Positions 42,007-52,288 of a DNA stretch of 58,397 bases are shown piece by piece (the first letter of the stretch is position 1; each line of letters starts with the position of its first letter). Source of the stretch: Chloroflexota bacterium (GTDB lineage: Bacteria > Chloroflexota > UBA6077 > FW602-bin22 > CADDYW01); contig CADDYW010000019.1 in the NCBI GenBank assembly GCA_902810745.1, positions 1 through 58,397 of the forward strand, written 5' to 3'. Under the pieces are notes generated by a model that was not told the origin of the DNA, made no database searches, and saw nothing but the letters and a program-made list of their open reading frames with translations. A program made the translations under genes and the position numbers.

Positions 42007-43986
42007 TCATTTCGGCATGTCAGCCAGTGCGATGTACATCGGACGTGGAGCAAACCCCGGATCGAGAATGCCGAAGATAGCCTGCTCATTGTTATGCGGG
42101 TCCAGAAACGTGCGGAAGTTCAGATTCCAGATGAAGATTGCGCCGACCCACGGCCGACTCGCTCGAATGCTCTGGATGCTTTGAACGAGAAAGCTCGCTA
42201 CCTGCTGCTCGCTTAGCTGCGTCGTCCACTCGAAGCCCGCCGGTACCGGAGGCGTCGTCGATGCCCACTCATATTCTGTGATCCACATCTGACGGCCATC
42301 GTGATTCGCCACCATGACGTCGTGGAGCTGATCGATGCGGCGGAAGTAGAAGCTCGGATGATTCTTGAATCCGACCGTGTTGACGGTGTGGATGTTGACG
42401 AAGTCTCCCGGGGCATTGTTGAAGCCCGACATGTGGGCGCCGACCGCGTCCGCCAGTCCAGGGAAGGCACCGCCGCGCGCGGTGTACATCCCGCGCAGAT
42501 AGGCGACGTCGTCGACGGCGACGATTCCATCGTTGACACCTGTCGGCGTGAGTGCTCCGGACACCACGATCGCAGCGGGGTCGGCTTGCTTGATACGCGC
42601 GTGCGCGACCGCCAGCAGATCAAGGTAGAGTCCGGGATCCAGGGGACGTCCGGCCCATTCACGACTCAAATTCTCCTCATTCCAGATCTCATAGGCGCGC
42701 ACCCGCCCGCGGTAGCGACTGGCCAGCGCGAATACAAAGTTGCCGAATGCATTGAAATCGTCGGGCGGGCCGTTGGTCAGGTGATCGGCGCGCGCCCACG
42801 AAGGCGATGAAACTATGCTGAAGAGAACCGGCGTCTGATTCGCGTTTGCAGTCGCCACGATACCGTCGAGAATCCCAAACTGAATGTTTCCCGGCGATGG
42901 CTCGAAGTCGGCCCAGCGAACCTGCTGTTTCAGCCAGCGGAACCCCGCGCCATACAGGTCGGCGATGATGAGGTCCTGTGGCTGACCAATCATCTGTGCC
43001 TGCATTCCAAAACGAATGCCGGTTGAGCCGACTTCGGGCGGAGTTGGCGCCTGTGGGATGAAGGCATTGCTCATGTCGGTTCCCGGGAGCTCGGCCGGGC
43101 GATTCAGCCCGAGAGGGCGCGCGTTATTGAACTGACGCAAGAACCGACTCCCGGCGACCTGGGCTTCCAGGTCCGGCGGCAGGTTCTGGCCGGTGATGAC
43201 CGACTTGAAGAAGTCGCCGATGAGCAAACCCTGGGTTAGCCCGGTCGTCGCATCGAAGTGCATGATTCCACGCTGGAAGCGGAGGTAGATGAAGTTTGCA
43301 TTGTTCGGATCGGCGCGTGGTGCGCTCGTCGGCAGTCCCCACATCTCCAGGTCGAAGCCGGAGAGCAGACGCGGATCTCCTCCGACGGAGGGGAAAGCAT
43401 CGCGCATCGTTACCGTGTTCTGAAACGTCGTGAAGAACTGCACCGATCGATTGTTGAACACCTGCGGCGCGTGCGCCCGGACGAAAGCGATCGCCGCCGT
43501 GGAGTAATTCGGGGATCCCGGGACTGGTGCCTGGGCCACCAGCGCCGGGTCAAAGGGGGGGAGCGTCGCTCCATTGACTGCGTTGAGCGGCAGCAGGCCG
43601 GGATCGAGGACGTTCAGAAGTCCCACCGAGCCATTCGGCTGGATCTGCATGATCCGCCGCTGAAAGAACTGGACCTGGGTTCCGAGAAGGGTGAACGAGC
43701 GAGAGATAGGATAGCCAAATGTCCTGAGCCCACCGCGCTTGCTGAAGAAGTCGAAGAAGCGATCGTCAGAGATGCGATAGCCAGTCTGCGGGAAGAACCG
43801 AACGCCGATCTGCGCCGAACCCGTCCCTTGATCCAGCTGCTGACCGCTGGGGACGAAGTCATTCGCAGCGTGTACGGTCGGGACAGTATCGATATTGAAC
43901 ACAAGCAAGCACGTGAGCAGGATGACGACCATCGGGACGCGAGACGGTGACCTGGAGGCCGTACTTCTGATCCGTGCGCGTCGCAT
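42007..43986 (-). CDS. Secreted glycoside hydrolase-like TIM-barrel protein
   Basis: 659 residues from ATG 43986, with GAGGTGAGG just upstream. A signal peptide (VVILLTCLLVFNIDTVPTVHA) shows export. The first half (to about 370) contains RFFPQTGYRI and FFSKRGGLRTFGYPIS, a repeated surface-domain pattern common in Chloroflexota secreted proteins. The second half is a GH39/GH5-like barrel: GFRWLKQQVRWADFEPSPG, acid/base Glu in YEIWNEEN, and a likely nucleophile Glu in MWITEYEW. It should cleave an extracellular polysaccharide. It is monocistronic, ending at a clear terminator. Confidence 0.85.
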   Translation of the reverse strand: MRRARIRSTASRSPSRVPMVVILLTCLLVFNIDTVPTVHAANDFVPSGQQLDQGTGSAQIGVRFFPQTGYRISDDRFFDFFSKRGGLRTFGYPISRSFTLLGTQVQFFQRRIMQIQPNGSVGLLNVLDPGLLPLNAVNGATLPPFDPALVAQAPVPGSPNYSTAAIAFVRAHAPQVFNNRSVQFFTTFQNTVTMRDAFPSVGGDPRLLSGFDLEMWGLPTSAPRADPNNANFIYLRFQRGIMHFDATTGLTQGLLIGDFFKSVITGQNLPPDLEAQVAGSRFLRQFNNARPLGLNRPAELPGTDMSNAFIPQAPTPPEVGSTGIRFGMQAQMIGQPQDLIIADLYGAGFRWLKQQVRWADFEPSPGNIQFGILDGIVATANANQTPVLFSIVSSPSWARADHLTNGPPDDFNAFGNFVFALASRYRGRVRAYEIWNEENLSREWAGRPLDPGLYLDLLAVAHARIKQADPAAIVVSGALTPTGVNDGIVAVDDVAYLRGMYTARGGAFPGLADAVGAHMSGFNNAPGDFVNIHTVNTVGFKNHPSFYFRRIDQLHDVMVANHDGRQMWITEYEWASTTPPVPAGFEWTTQLSEQQVASFLVQSIQSIRASRPWVGAIFIWNLNFRTFLDPHNNEQAIFGILDPGFAPRPMYIALADMPK

Positions 43987-44214
43987 CACCTCACCTCGCC
44001 AGACCTGTGCGACCACGACGTCCTTGGTGCCGGCCGACGTCACCCGTGTCAGTACGTGGAGCAAGCGACCAGATCGGCCGCGGTTGACAGCAGACACCGC
44101 TGAGCCGTGGCGATGATAACCCGAGATGACTGCAAGATATGTGCCTGGCGCACGGTAGCACGGTCGTTTGAGCAGCACGATTACCCGGAGCGGTCGGCTC
44201 TCCCGGGGTCGAGC

Positions 44215-45165
44215 CTATCCGTGGATTTCGCCACGGGCGATCGCGATCAGATCATCAACCATCGTCTCGATCGTATAGGCCGGCTGCCATCCGAGCTCGC
44301 GCCTCGCAGCGTCGATACTCAGCTGCCAGTCACGAGAGATTCGACTGACCGGCGCAAGCCCAGGATCGGGATTGAAGCTCAGCTGGGCATCGGGCACTCT
44401 GCGGCGCACGATGTCGATCAGGCCTTGCGCCGTCACCAAACCGGTGCTGATGTGATAGATGCGCTGCGGGGCCGATGGCACCGTGGCAAGCGTGGCCAAC
44501 GCACGCGCGGCGTCCTTGGCATAGCAGACCGGCGTACCAGCCTCCGGATCCACGTCGATCTCATATGGCTGGCCCAGCGCTGCGCGCTCGATGATGAGCG
44601 ATGTGTACATCGTGGCGGAGCCAGACGCCGCATTTCGGGCAGGTCCAACGATCGCCGCCAGTCGAGCGGCGCGGAAATCCAGCCCGAATCGCCTCTGGTA
44701 GTACAGCCCGAGCTGCTCGGCCATGAGTTTGCTCATCCCGTACCAGGTCAGCGGGAGCGCGGGCGTTGCTTCGGTCATTGGCTGGGATACGTCTGGCCCG
44801 TAGACCGAGATCGTGCTTGCAAAGACCACACGCGGGATTTCGCAGAGTCGGGCGGCCTCCAGCACGTTGTGCGTGCCACCGAGGTTGACACGCATTCCCA
44901 GGTCAGGATCTCGCTCGCATCCCATCGTCACGATCCCGGCCAGATGAATGATTGCGCTGAAGGCGTTGCTTCGCGCTGCCGCGATAACTGCCTCGCGATC
45001 GGTGATGTCACCTTGCACAAAACGCGCTGAGGAAGGAAGCACAGGTCTCCCCGACGGGTCGGGAGGAAGTCGATCAAAGGAGACGACGTCGATCTGGTGA
45101 GCTAGCAGCTCGTGTGCCAGCCAGCGGCCAATGTAACCGTTTCCGCCGGTTACGAGAATCGCCAT
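44215..45165 (-). CDS. NAD-dependent epimerase/dehydratase (extended SDR)
   Basis: 316 residues from ATG 45165 with GAGGG nine bases upstream. VTGGNGYIGRWLAHELL is the Gly-rich dinucleotide site, IIHLAGIV the following strand, and YGMSK holds the catalytic Tyr and Lys, with the Ser in FASTISVYG. It resembles UDP-glucose 4-epimerase-like and nucleotide-sugar dehydratases, so it probably makes a sugar donor. It lies 228 bases before the secreted hydrolase-like gene on the same strand. Confidence 0.88.
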   Translation of the reverse strand: MAILVTGGNGYIGRWLAHELLAHQIDVVSFDRLPPDPSGRPVLPSSARFVQGDITDREAVIAAARSNAFSAIIHLAGIVTMGCERDPDLGMRVNLGGTHNVLEAARLCEIPRVVFASTISVYGPDVSQPMTEATPALPLTWYGMSKLMAEQLGLYYQRRFGLDFRAARLAAIVGPARNAASGSATMYTSLIIERAALGQPYEIDVDPEAGTPVCYAKDAARALATLATVPSAPQRIYHISTGLVTAQGLIDIVRRRVPDAQLSFNPDPGLAPVSRISRDWQLSIDAARRELGWQPAYTIETMVDDLIAIARGEIHG

Positions 45166-45770
45166 GGTTTTGTTCCCTCGCTCGTGATTTGGTGATCGCT
45201 CCGAAGATGGATCGTCAGGATCTGGCCTGATTATAGGTGCTTCGACAGCGCGTGGCCAACGTAATTCCCCGGATGCTGAGGACGATCGTGCCCGGGGCTC
45301 GGTCGAGGAGGTGACGAAATCCTTCCCGACACGATAACAGCCCGTGAACGTCCGCAACGTTGAACCGATAGCGGTGTTATCAGCAGCGGGGCGACTAGGC
45401 CGGACGGGATACGCGCCGGAGACCGTGGCCGTCACCAGCGAAGTGATCCGCGCGTATCGTTCCAGCAGTACAAGGCAAAATGTGCCTCGCCAGCAGCGTG
45501 AGTCAGCCGGGAGCGGGTAAGGGCATCGAGAGTGAAGACATGCCAGCTATCTCTCAACGAAGCTTCCTCATCCTCCTCGGAGCCGTAAGGTGAACGTCAC
45601 GATCTCTGGTGCTCATCTCAACCTTTCCTCAACCTCATCTCAACCGTATCCTGACCCGCAGCGCGTATTGTACAGTAGACCGAACGGCGCAGGCTGAAAG
45701 TACTAATACAATCGCCCGGCATCGCGGGTGGTTCGCTATACTAGGTAGGTAGTCGAGCGGTGGATGTGGT
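45166..45770. other. Divergent intergenic region with phased repeats
   Basis: 605 bases between the epimerase (minus) and the second kinase (plus). No gene is supported. It contains three 11-bp-phased heptamers (45617-45645) and a TATACT box (45737-45742), 29 bases before the kinase start. Confidence 0.5.
45617..45645. promoter_or_regulatory. Triple direct repeat, PhoB/PHO-box-like spacing
   Basis: CTCAACC at 45617-45623, 45628-45634 and 45639-45645, each exactly 11 bases apart (GGTTGAG with 4-base spacers on the minus strand). A degenerate fourth copy, CTGACCC, starts at 45651. Heptamers with 4-base spacers are the form bound by OmpR/PhoB-type regulators. Confidence 0.55.
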
Positions 45771-46916
45771 GTGGTACCTACGGAAACCAGCGGTGAGCTG
45801 GCGCGGTCAGGAGCCCCCCCCGAGAGGTGCGGACATTCGATGCGGATACCCAATGAGGGACAACGACCCGCGCCGGAGAGGGTAACCACCCGGCGGCTCG
45901 TCGCGCTCCGAGCTGCGGATGGGGCGTCGACGCGCGGAACCGGGCAAGGTCTACGCGTCACCAATACGCCTGTCCGGGTGGTTCAGCACAGCTACGCGGC
46001 GCTACTCAACCAAGCAGCAGACGCTTCCTCGGTCCTGGGACGGCTGCGACGGCTGTTCCGACAGCATGGACAGTCAGCAGCGCACGACGGGACACCCGTG
46101 CAGCGCATCTTCACGCTGGTACGTCAGACGCTTCAGACCGCCGTCGGCGAAGGGATGTCCGATCCTGCCGTTGCAGCGGCGAGCGAAGTCATTCTCCAGG
46201 CGACCGAAGCGGCGATGATTGGCTATCTCCAGGAGCAGATGCGTCGAGACGGTCTGGACGACCGAGTCCGCGACGACGCCCTCAAGCTGCTGGAAGAAGA
46301 ACGTAATCGTCTTGCCCGTGAGCTGCACGATGAAACGGGACAGATCCTCACCGCCACTCTCTTCAAGATCGATACGTGCATCAACGACCTTCCCGGGGAT
46401 CGCGCTGCGATCGCATCGCAGCTCAAGGATATCCGTCAGACGCTGCTGTCGGCGACCCGTGATCTGCATCGCCTGGTTTACAGTCTCCGTCCTCCCATGC
46501 TGAGCGAGCTTGGCCTGATTCCTACGTTGCACTGGCTGGCACGGCAGTTCGAAACGCAGTACCGCATTTCCACGCGCCTGCAAGTGCCAGAGGTATGCCG
46601 GCTCCCCGAGGCCATCGAGATGGCCATTTTTCGCATCGTACAGGAAGCTCTGACCAACGTCGCGCGGCATGCCAGGGCCCGAACCGTCTCTATCGAGCTG
46701 ACTCTCGAGCCCCGCAGAGTGATCTGCATGGTCAATGATGACGGGCGGGGCTTCGATCCGGATGCTGTGCTGCAGGCAGAGTCTCCACGCCTGGGGCTGC
46801 TCGGAATGCGCGAGCGGGCCCGCCAGCTTGGAGGGACGCTTGTCATTACCTCGGCCGTAGAACGCGGAACGATCGTCCGAGCAACTTTTCCGTATGCCGG
46901 AGGAAGAAGTGGCTAG
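45771..46916 (+). CDS. NarX/LuxR-type sensor histidine kinase
   Basis: 381 residues from GTG 45771; ATG 45840 is an alternative. Residues 70-180 are mostly helical without membrane segments or a named sensor fold. The HisKA_3 box is RELHDETGQ (His186). The HATPase domain has FRIVQEALTNVARHARA, DDGRGF and LGLLGMRERARQLGG. It is cytoplasmic. It overlaps the regulator gene by 8 bases and lies directly beside the convergent Tad locus, which it may control (inference). Confidence 0.9.
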   Translation: MVPTETSGELARSGAPPERCGHSMRIPNEGQRPAPERVTTRRLVALRAADGASTRGTGQGLRVTNTPVRVVQHSYAALLNQAADASSVLGRLRRLFRQHGQSAAHDGTPVQRIFTLVRQTLQTAVGEGMSDPAVAAASEVILQATEAAMIGYLQEQMRRDGLDDRVRDDALKLLEEERNRLARELHDETGQILTATLFKIDTCINDLPGDRAAIASQLKDIRQTLLSATRDLHRLVYSLRPPMLSELGLIPTLHWLARQFETQYRISTRLQVPEVCRLPEAIEMAIFRIVQEALTNVARHARARTVSIELTLEPRRVICMVNDDGRGFDPDAVLQAESPRLGLLGMRERARQLGGTLVITSAVERGTIVRATFPYAGGRSG

Positions 46917-47562
46917 TATTCGAGTGCTCCTTGTCGATGATCACACTATTCTTCGTCAGGGGGTCAAGGCACTCCTCGAGCGCGAGTCTGACATTCAGAT
47001 TGTCGGAGAGGCGGCCGACGGGCTGCAAGCCGTTCGCCTGGCCAAGCAGCTTCAGCCCGACGTCGTCGTCATGGATGCGCAGATGCCAGGACTATCCGGC
47101 ACGCAGGCTACGAAAACTATTCGGCAGGCCTGCCCGCGTACCGAGGTGCTGGTTCTCACGATGCACGATAGCAGCTACACCGTCTTCGGTATGCTGAAAG
47201 CCGGGGCACGCGGCTATCTGCTGAAGGAATCGGCGAGCACCGACCTTGCCGATGCGATTCGCGCGGTGCACCGCGGGCAATCAGTCTTGCACCCAGCCGT
47301 GGCCCGGATGGTGGTGGAGCAGATCAATCAAGCCGAGCTCCCCGTGACCCAGGACGACGAGCTGACGCTGCGCGAGCGTGAAATCTTTGAACTGATCGCG
47401 GTTGGCAAAACGAGCCGCGAGATCGCCGAGAAGCTTGGTCTGAGTGCCAAGACCGTGGATAACTGTCGCGCGCACATCCTTCAGAAGCTACACGCCCGTA
47501 ACAAAGCGGAAGCAATTACCATCGGACTCCAGCGCGGTCTGCTCCAGGTTGCTGCTCCCTGA
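46909..47562 (+). CDS. NarL/FixJ-family response regulator
   Basis: 217 residues from GTG 46909, which has GGAGG five bases upstream; ATG 46894 is an in-frame alternative. Receiver with Asp10-Asp11, phospho-acceptor Asp56 in VVVMDAQMPG, and Lys in GYLLKES. LuxR-type helix-turn-helix: LTLREREIFELIAVGKTS, then KTVDNCRAHILQKL. It overlaps its kinase. Confidence 0.93.
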   Translation: MASIRVLLVDDHTILRQGVKALLERESDIQIVGEAADGLQAVRLAKQLQPDVVVMDAQMPGLSGTQATKTIRQACPRTEVLVLTMHDSSYTVFGMLKAGARGYLLKESASTDLADAIRAVHRGQSVLHPAVARMVVEQINQAELPVTQDDELTLREREIFELIAVGKTSREIAEKLGLSAKTVDNCRAHILQKLHARNKAEAITIGLQRGLLQVAAP

Positions 47563-47677
47563 GCTCAGGTGCCGTCGCCCTCGCGGTCAGCACGACGACG
47601 CAGCATCAGCAGCCTCCGGCGGGCTTGCTTCCCCGGCATTGCTTCGAGCGGGCTCGCCAGCAACTGGCGGTGCGTTT

Positions 47678-48709
47678 TCAGGCCGTCGCCGTGTCGTACG
47701 CGCTTCTCCGCGTCCCGGCCAGTGCGCAGAAAACCAGTGCGATACCCGTAGCGAGGAAGAGCTCCTGCTGGATCACCACGAATGGCGTTGCGGCTAGAGC
47801 CAGGACGCCGCCGACGAGCGCCAGGAGTCGGCTGTTCGGGGCTGCATCGGCCAATCGGAACGCCAGCCGCACGTACCAGAGCGAGATCAGCACTGGCACG
47901 ACAGCGACGATGTTGAAGGTGGGCGCGACCGGGCGGAAGAGATCCCCGGGAACCGAGACGAGGATTTCTGGCAAAGAGAAAGAGGGCAACAGCGTCGCCG
48001 TGCTTCCCACACCCACGACACGTAACGCAGCCGTGATTGCCTCACCCGCGAACAAGACGCCAAGACCAAAGCTAGGGATGCTGGCCACCTCCAGCAAGAT
48101 CCGGCGCACCCGGTCGAGTCTTACTACTCCGCCTGGAATCCCGCTTTCTGCATCGCGCGTTCCGGCGTCATGATCGCCGGCTCGATCGCGCGACCTCGCG
48201 ACCATCTGCTCCCGCTCTTTGCGGCGTCGCGCAAGCTCCAGATCGGCACGCGACTGAGGGTCGTCGGGATTCAGCCGAATCATCTCTTCCAGGCAGGCGA
48301 TCACCTCATCGATCGTTTCGCCGGTCCGCGCCCGCCAGTACCACGCGATCTGGCTTGCTGGTGCATGCTCGGTCGCCAGCACAAAACAGCGATGTGCTCC
48401 CTCCTCGTCTCCAGCACGCAGCGCCTTCAGGCCGTCGAGGACAAAAAACTCCTCGCCTGCAAGCAGCACTTGCTCGATCGACGGGGCAAGACGGCCACAT
48501 TGCTGACAGAATGTCAGGCCCGCACTGTTTGTCGCATAACACTCGGGGCACTCCCAGCTAATCGCCGGGCGCCAGCTCGGGCCCGTAGCCCCGATCCCAC
48601 CTTCGACCGCATCCGCGCCGGCACTGCTTCCGTGCGTACCTTCTGCGCGCCCCGATCTGGTAGGCTCGCTCGAATCGGAAGACTCGGCGCGGGACCGTCT
48701 CGCGGGCAT
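47678..48709 (-). CDS. Zinc-ribbon membrane protein downstream of the Tad locus
   Basis: 343 residues, ATG with GGGGGGAG eight bases upstream. Residues 53-71 hold CPEC...CQQC, a zinc ribbon. Residues about 85-150 look like a TPR-type helical repeat (ALRAGDEEGAHRCFVLATEHAPAS; CLEEMIRLNPDDPQSRADLELA). Residues 200-335 contain about four membrane helices. No family name can be given. It follows TadC by 226 bases on the same strand and may be in the same transcript. A scaffold or stress-sensing role is only a guess. Confidence 0.78.
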   Translation of the reverse strand: MPARRSRAESSDSSEPTRSGRAEGTHGSSAGADAVEGGIGATGPSWRPAISWECPECYATNSAGLTFCQQCGRLAPSIEQVLLAGEEFFVLDGLKALRAGDEEGAHRCFVLATEHAPASQIAWYWRARTGETIDEVIACLEEMIRLNPDDPQSRADLELARRRKEREQMVARSRDRAGDHDAGTRDAESGIPGGVVRLDRVRRILLEVASIPSFGLGVLFAGEAITAALRVVGVGSTATLLPSFSLPEILVSVPGDLFRPVAPTFNIVAVVPVLISLWYVRLAFRLADAAPNSRLLALVGGVLALAATPFVVIQQELFLATGIALVFCALAGTRRSAYDTATA

Positions 48710-48935
48710 TCCAGCTCCCCCCTTTCCCCACAGCGCCTTGGACGCTCAATCAGGATCCTGGTGTCACACCCGGGCAGTCCGTCACGGCGTCGGCCCGGGC
48801 CATCGCCGGATCGTCCGGTGGCTTTTTAATGTCGCTGTCCAGCCGGCCGCGTCATCCGCTCAGGGACGCCCGAGCGCCCCACACCGGGATGCGTCCAATG
48901 GCACCTATGACGATGAGCGAGCGCATCGGTCAGTC

Positions 48936-49850
48936 TCACGGCATTGGCGCGTGCTGGAAGAATGCGATGAGGCGCAGTACCGCCGGACCCAGGATCACGA
49001 TAATAAGAGCGGGGAAGATCAGCGTAATCAGAGGAAAGAGCATCTTTACCGGCAGCTTGGCCGCTTCCTCCTCGGCACGCTGTCGTCGCCGCACCCGCAT
49101 CGCATCCGCCTGGACGCGCAGCGTCTGCGCAATGCTCACCCCGAGGTTATCGGCCTGCAGGATCGCCGCGATGAACGCCTGCAAATCGCTGACGCCTGCG
49201 CGGCGGCCGAGATCACGCAGCGCATCGCGGCGCGGTCGTCCCAATGAGATCTCCCGCAGCGTTCGGTCGAACTCGTCCGCGAGGGGCCCCTTGAGCTTCT
49301 GAGTTACGTTTGCCAGCGCTGCCTCGAGCGCGTTACCTGCCTCCACGCAGACCACGATCAGATCCACCGCGTCCGGTAGAGCGCGCACGATGATGCGCTG
49401 ACGCGCGCTGATCTTCCGACTCAGCCAGAACTCGGGGAGCCACCAGCCCAGGAAGCCGAGGACGATGAGCAGTGCGAAGGTGCGCAGATCGATGCGTCCC
49501 GCCAGAATCGACGGTCCCACCAGGATCGTTGGAAGTAGCAGCAGCCCGCCAAGCTTGATCAGAACGAACGTGTTGGCGCTCATGCCGGATGGACTGCCGG
49601 CCATCACCAGCCGCTGACGGACACGGTCCCCCAGACTCTGCGGCGACAGTCGACCGATCAGTCCGGCGATGTTGCCCAGCAGAGGTGCAACCACCCGGTC
49701 AGCAAACGGCGCCGAGAGGTCGCGCCCGGCCACGTTATAGCCGTACGCCTTCAACCGCGCTTGCACCACGGTTTCGGTTGGAGCACTGAGGGCAAGGGCG
49801 AGGAGGACAATCGTCCCGAAAACAAGAAGCGGAAGGATTATTAGCGGCAT
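48936..49850 (-). CDS. tadC: TadC-like inner-membrane platform protein
   Basis: 304 residues. Type II secretion F-domain family: membrane helices near 2-22 and 100-140 and at the C-terminus, with the cytoplasmic DAVDLIVVCVEAGNALEAAL and LQAFIAAILQADNLGVSIAQTLRVQADAMR, the T2SSF core. With TadB it forms the platform through which TadA drives pilin assembly. It follows tadB by 16 bases and is the last recognised tad gene. Confidence 0.93.
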   Translation of the reverse strand: MPLIILPLLVFGTIVLLALALSAPTETVVQARLKAYGYNVAGRDLSAPFADRVVAPLLGNIAGLIGRLSPQSLGDRVRQRLVMAGSPSGMSANTFVLIKLGGLLLLPTILVGPSILAGRIDLRTFALLIVLGFLGWWLPEFWLSRKISARQRIIVRALPDAVDLIVVCVEAGNALEAALANVTQKLKGPLADEFDRTLREISLGRPRRDALRDLGRRAGVSDLQAFIAAILQADNLGVSIAQTLRVQADAMRVRRRQRAEEEAAKLPVKMLFPLITLIFPALIIVILGPAVLRLIAFFQHAPMP

Positions 49851-49866
49851 CCTTTACCCTCCCCCT

Positions 49867-50844
49867 TCAGACGTCGATCTTGGCCAATCGGTTCATGACG
49901 ACAAACCCGAGTACCTGGAACGCGAAGGCAACGCCTAGCATGAGCCGACCCAGCGTCGCCTCGAGAAATGGCCGATGATACGAAGGAGTGATCAAGGACA
50001 AAACAAGCAGCAAGAAAAGCGGAAGAAGTCCGACGATGATTGCCGACAGGCGCTGCTGCGCGGTAAGGACCTGCACCTGGCGGAGCAGACGTAGGCGTTC
50101 ACGGATCGTGTAGGCGATGTTCTCGAGCACCTCGGAAAGGTTTCCGCCGGTTTGCCGCTGGATAATCATCGCCGTCACGACCAGGTATAGGTCATAGCTC
50201 TTGATCCGCTTCGTGAGATTACCGAGCGCCTCATCAAGCCCGGCACCGACACTCACCTCGGCGACCACCTGCCCGAACTCCTCGCTTACCGGTGCCGGAA
50301 GCTCACGCGCGACGAGGTCGATTGCCTGGAGAAAGCTCGAGCCTGATCGCAACGCATTCGCCATCATCGTCAGCGCATCAACCAGCTGATCGTTGAACTT
50401 GTTTACTCGCTGCTGCTGACGCCACACCACGTACATCTTCGGGACATAGAATCCGAGGATCGCGACAGGAATAGCGATCAGCCACGTCAGCCCGGCGAGG
50501 ACAATCACCGCCCCGGCGCCGATCGCGACGAGCCATCGCAGCAGGAGATATTCGCCGACGCGCAGCGGAATCCCCGCGGCCACCAGATCGACTGCCCACT
50601 TCTCGGCGTACGAGCTTCCGCTGAGAATCGATTGGAATAGCGGAATCCCGCTAAGCTCGCGCTGCTTCAGAATCGTTCCAGCATTCGTACTCGTGCCGAA
50701 CGACACTCCGGTCTCTTGTCCGTATCCCGAGAGCCGCTCCTGAAGCGTGTCCCTTTCCGCGCCGAACATGTTGTAGACGGCCAGAACCAGTCCGACGGCA
50801 GCGAGGAACGCGACGATCGGCAGGACGAGCCCTAAGGTTTCCAT
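49867..50844 (-). CDS. tadB: TadB-like inner-membrane platform protein
   Basis: 325 residues. T2SSF family: N-terminal helix, a pair of central helices (LVAIGAGAVIVLAGLTWLIAIPVAIL), cytoplasmic core DQLVDALTMMANALRSGSSFLQAIDLVAREL and MIIQRQTGGNLSEVLENIAYTIRERLR, and C-terminal helices. The start overlaps the end of tadA by 13 bases, which couples the ATPase with its platform. Confidence 0.94.
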   Translation of the reverse strand: METLGLVLPIVAFLAAVGLVLAVYNMFGAERDTLQERLSGYGQETGVSFGTSTNAGTILKQRELSGIPLFQSILSGSSYAEKWAVDLVAAGIPLRVGEYLLLRWLVAIGAGAVIVLAGLTWLIAIPVAILGFYVPKMYVVWRQQQRVNKFNDQLVDALTMMANALRSGSSFLQAIDLVARELPAPVSEEFGQVVAEVSVGAGLDEALGNLTKRIKSYDLYLVVTAMIIQRQTGGNLSEVLENIAYTIRERLRLLRQVQVLTAQQRLSAIIVGLLPLFLLLVLSLITPSYHRPFLEATLGRLMLGVAFAFQVLGFVVMNRLAKIDV

Positions 50845-52232
50845 TGCGTCTCTCCTGCTCGATGAGCAAAGATATCAGGCGGCAGGATGATCCCTTCCTG
50901 CTCGAATCGGTCGACGCAGCGCGGCCGCAGACCCGTCGCGTGCATTCGCCCCTTGACCCGGCCGTCACGCTCGACCCCGAGCTGACGAAAGAGGAAGATA
51001 TCCTGCATCGTGATCGTGTCCCCCTCCATGCCGACGACCTCGCTGACGTGGGTTACACGCCGGCTCCCATCACGCAGGCGACTGAGGTGGACGACCATGT
51101 TGATGGCCGACGCGACCTGCTCGCGAATCGCTCGGACGGGAAGCTCGAGGTTTGCCATGAGGACCATGTTCTCGATGCGTGCGAGGGCGTCGCGCGGCGA
51201 GTTGGCGTGTACCGTCGTCAAGCTGCCGTCGTGGCCGGTATTCATCGCCTGCAGCATATCAAACGCCTCTCCGGCTCGCACCTCGCCGACGATGATTCGG
51301 TCTGGCCGCATGCGCAGGGCATTCTTCACCAACGCGCGCTGGGTGACCTCTCCGCGTCCCTCGATATTCGCAGGTCGGGTCTCCAGCCGAACCACGTGCG
51401 GCTGCCGAAGCTGAAGCTCGCACGGGTCCTCAATCGTAATGATCCGCTCGCGCGGCGGGATAAAGGCACTGAGCACGTTCAAGAGTGTCGTCTTCCCCGA
51501 GCCAGTACCTCCCGAGATCACCGTGTTGATGCGCGCTTCGACACACGCCTTCAAGAAGGTCGCGATCTCCGGCGTCAACGTCCCGAGCTCGATCAGGTTC
51601 TCGATCGTCAAAGGATCACGGGAAAACTTTCGGATCGTAATTGTCGGGCTATCGACGGCCAAGGGCGGAATAATCGCGTTGACGCGCGATCCATCTGGCA
51701 GGCGCGCGTCAACCATCGGACTCGCTTCGTCGATCCGGCGGCCCAGCGGGCTGATGATCTTGTCGATAATGCGCATGATGTGTGCTTCGTCACGGAACGT
51801 AACGTCGCTCAGGTACAGGATGCCCTTCCGCTCGAAGTACACCCGGCGCGGAGAGTTCACCATCACCTCGGTCACGGTAGGGTCAGCCAGCAATCGCTCG
51901 AGCGGCCCCAGTCCGAGCACCTCATCGGCGATCTCGCGAACCAGGCGCACCCTCTCCTGTCGGCTGAGTGGCGTCTCCTGCCCGGCCAGCAGCGTCATCG
52001 CCGCCTCTTCAATCGCCCTTCGGAGCTGAGGCCCCTGACGTTGCTGGACCTTTTCCAGATCGAGGTCGCGGAGCAGCTGCTCGTGAATGCGGAACTTTAC
52101 CTCCGCGAACGGGTCTTCCGGGGCCGCGCTCCCCGAATCGACAATCGGCAGGACCGTCTCCCCCTGGCCGACCTCCCCTACGCCCTTCCCATTCGTCGTC
52201 ATCGCACTTCCGCGCTTACCTGGCCAGATCAT
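50832..52232 (-). CDS. tadA: TadA/CpaF-family secretion ATPase
   Basis: 466 residues from ATG 52232, with GGGGAGGAGG upstream. Helical N-terminal part, then a GSPE-type ATPase: Walker [10 protein letters not shown] (241-249), Asp box with [12 protein letters not shown], Walker [26 protein letters not shown] and the His box [12 protein letters not shown]. It hydrolyses ATP to extend, and perhaps retract, Flp pili. It lies between tadZ (56 bases) and tadB (overlap). Confidence 0.96.
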   Translation of the reverse strand: MIWPGKRGSAMTTNGKGVGEVGQGETVLPIVDSGSAAPEDPFAEVKFRIHEQLLRDLDLEKVQQRQGPQLRRAIEEAAMTLLAGQETPLSRQERVRLVREIADEVLGLGPLERLLADPTVTEVMVNSPRRVYFERKGILYLSDVTFRDEAHIMRIIDKIISPLGRRIDEASPMVDARLPDGSRVNAIIPPLAVDSPTITIRKFSRDPLTIENLIELGTLTPEIATFLKACVEARINTVISGGTGSGKTTLLNVLSAFIPPRERIITIEDPCELQLRQPHVVRLETRPANIEGRGEVTQRALVKNALRMRPDRIIVGEVRAGEAFDMLQAMNTGHDGSLTTVHANSPRDALARIENMVLMANLELPVRAIREQVASAINMVVHLSRLRDGSRRVTHVSEVVGMEGDTITMQDIFLFRQLGVERDGRVKGRMHATGLRPRCVDRFEQEGIILPPDIFAHRAGETQWKP

Positions 52233-52288
52233 CGTGCCTCCTCCCCTTGACGCACCAGTGCGCATCAGCCTCGCCGGTGAGATTATCT

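Noticed and set aside
50844..52250. Long plus-strand open frame opposite tadA
   Set aside because: It lies wholly over tadA, is rich in Arg and His without any domain, and is the antisense shadow expected in GC-rich DNA.
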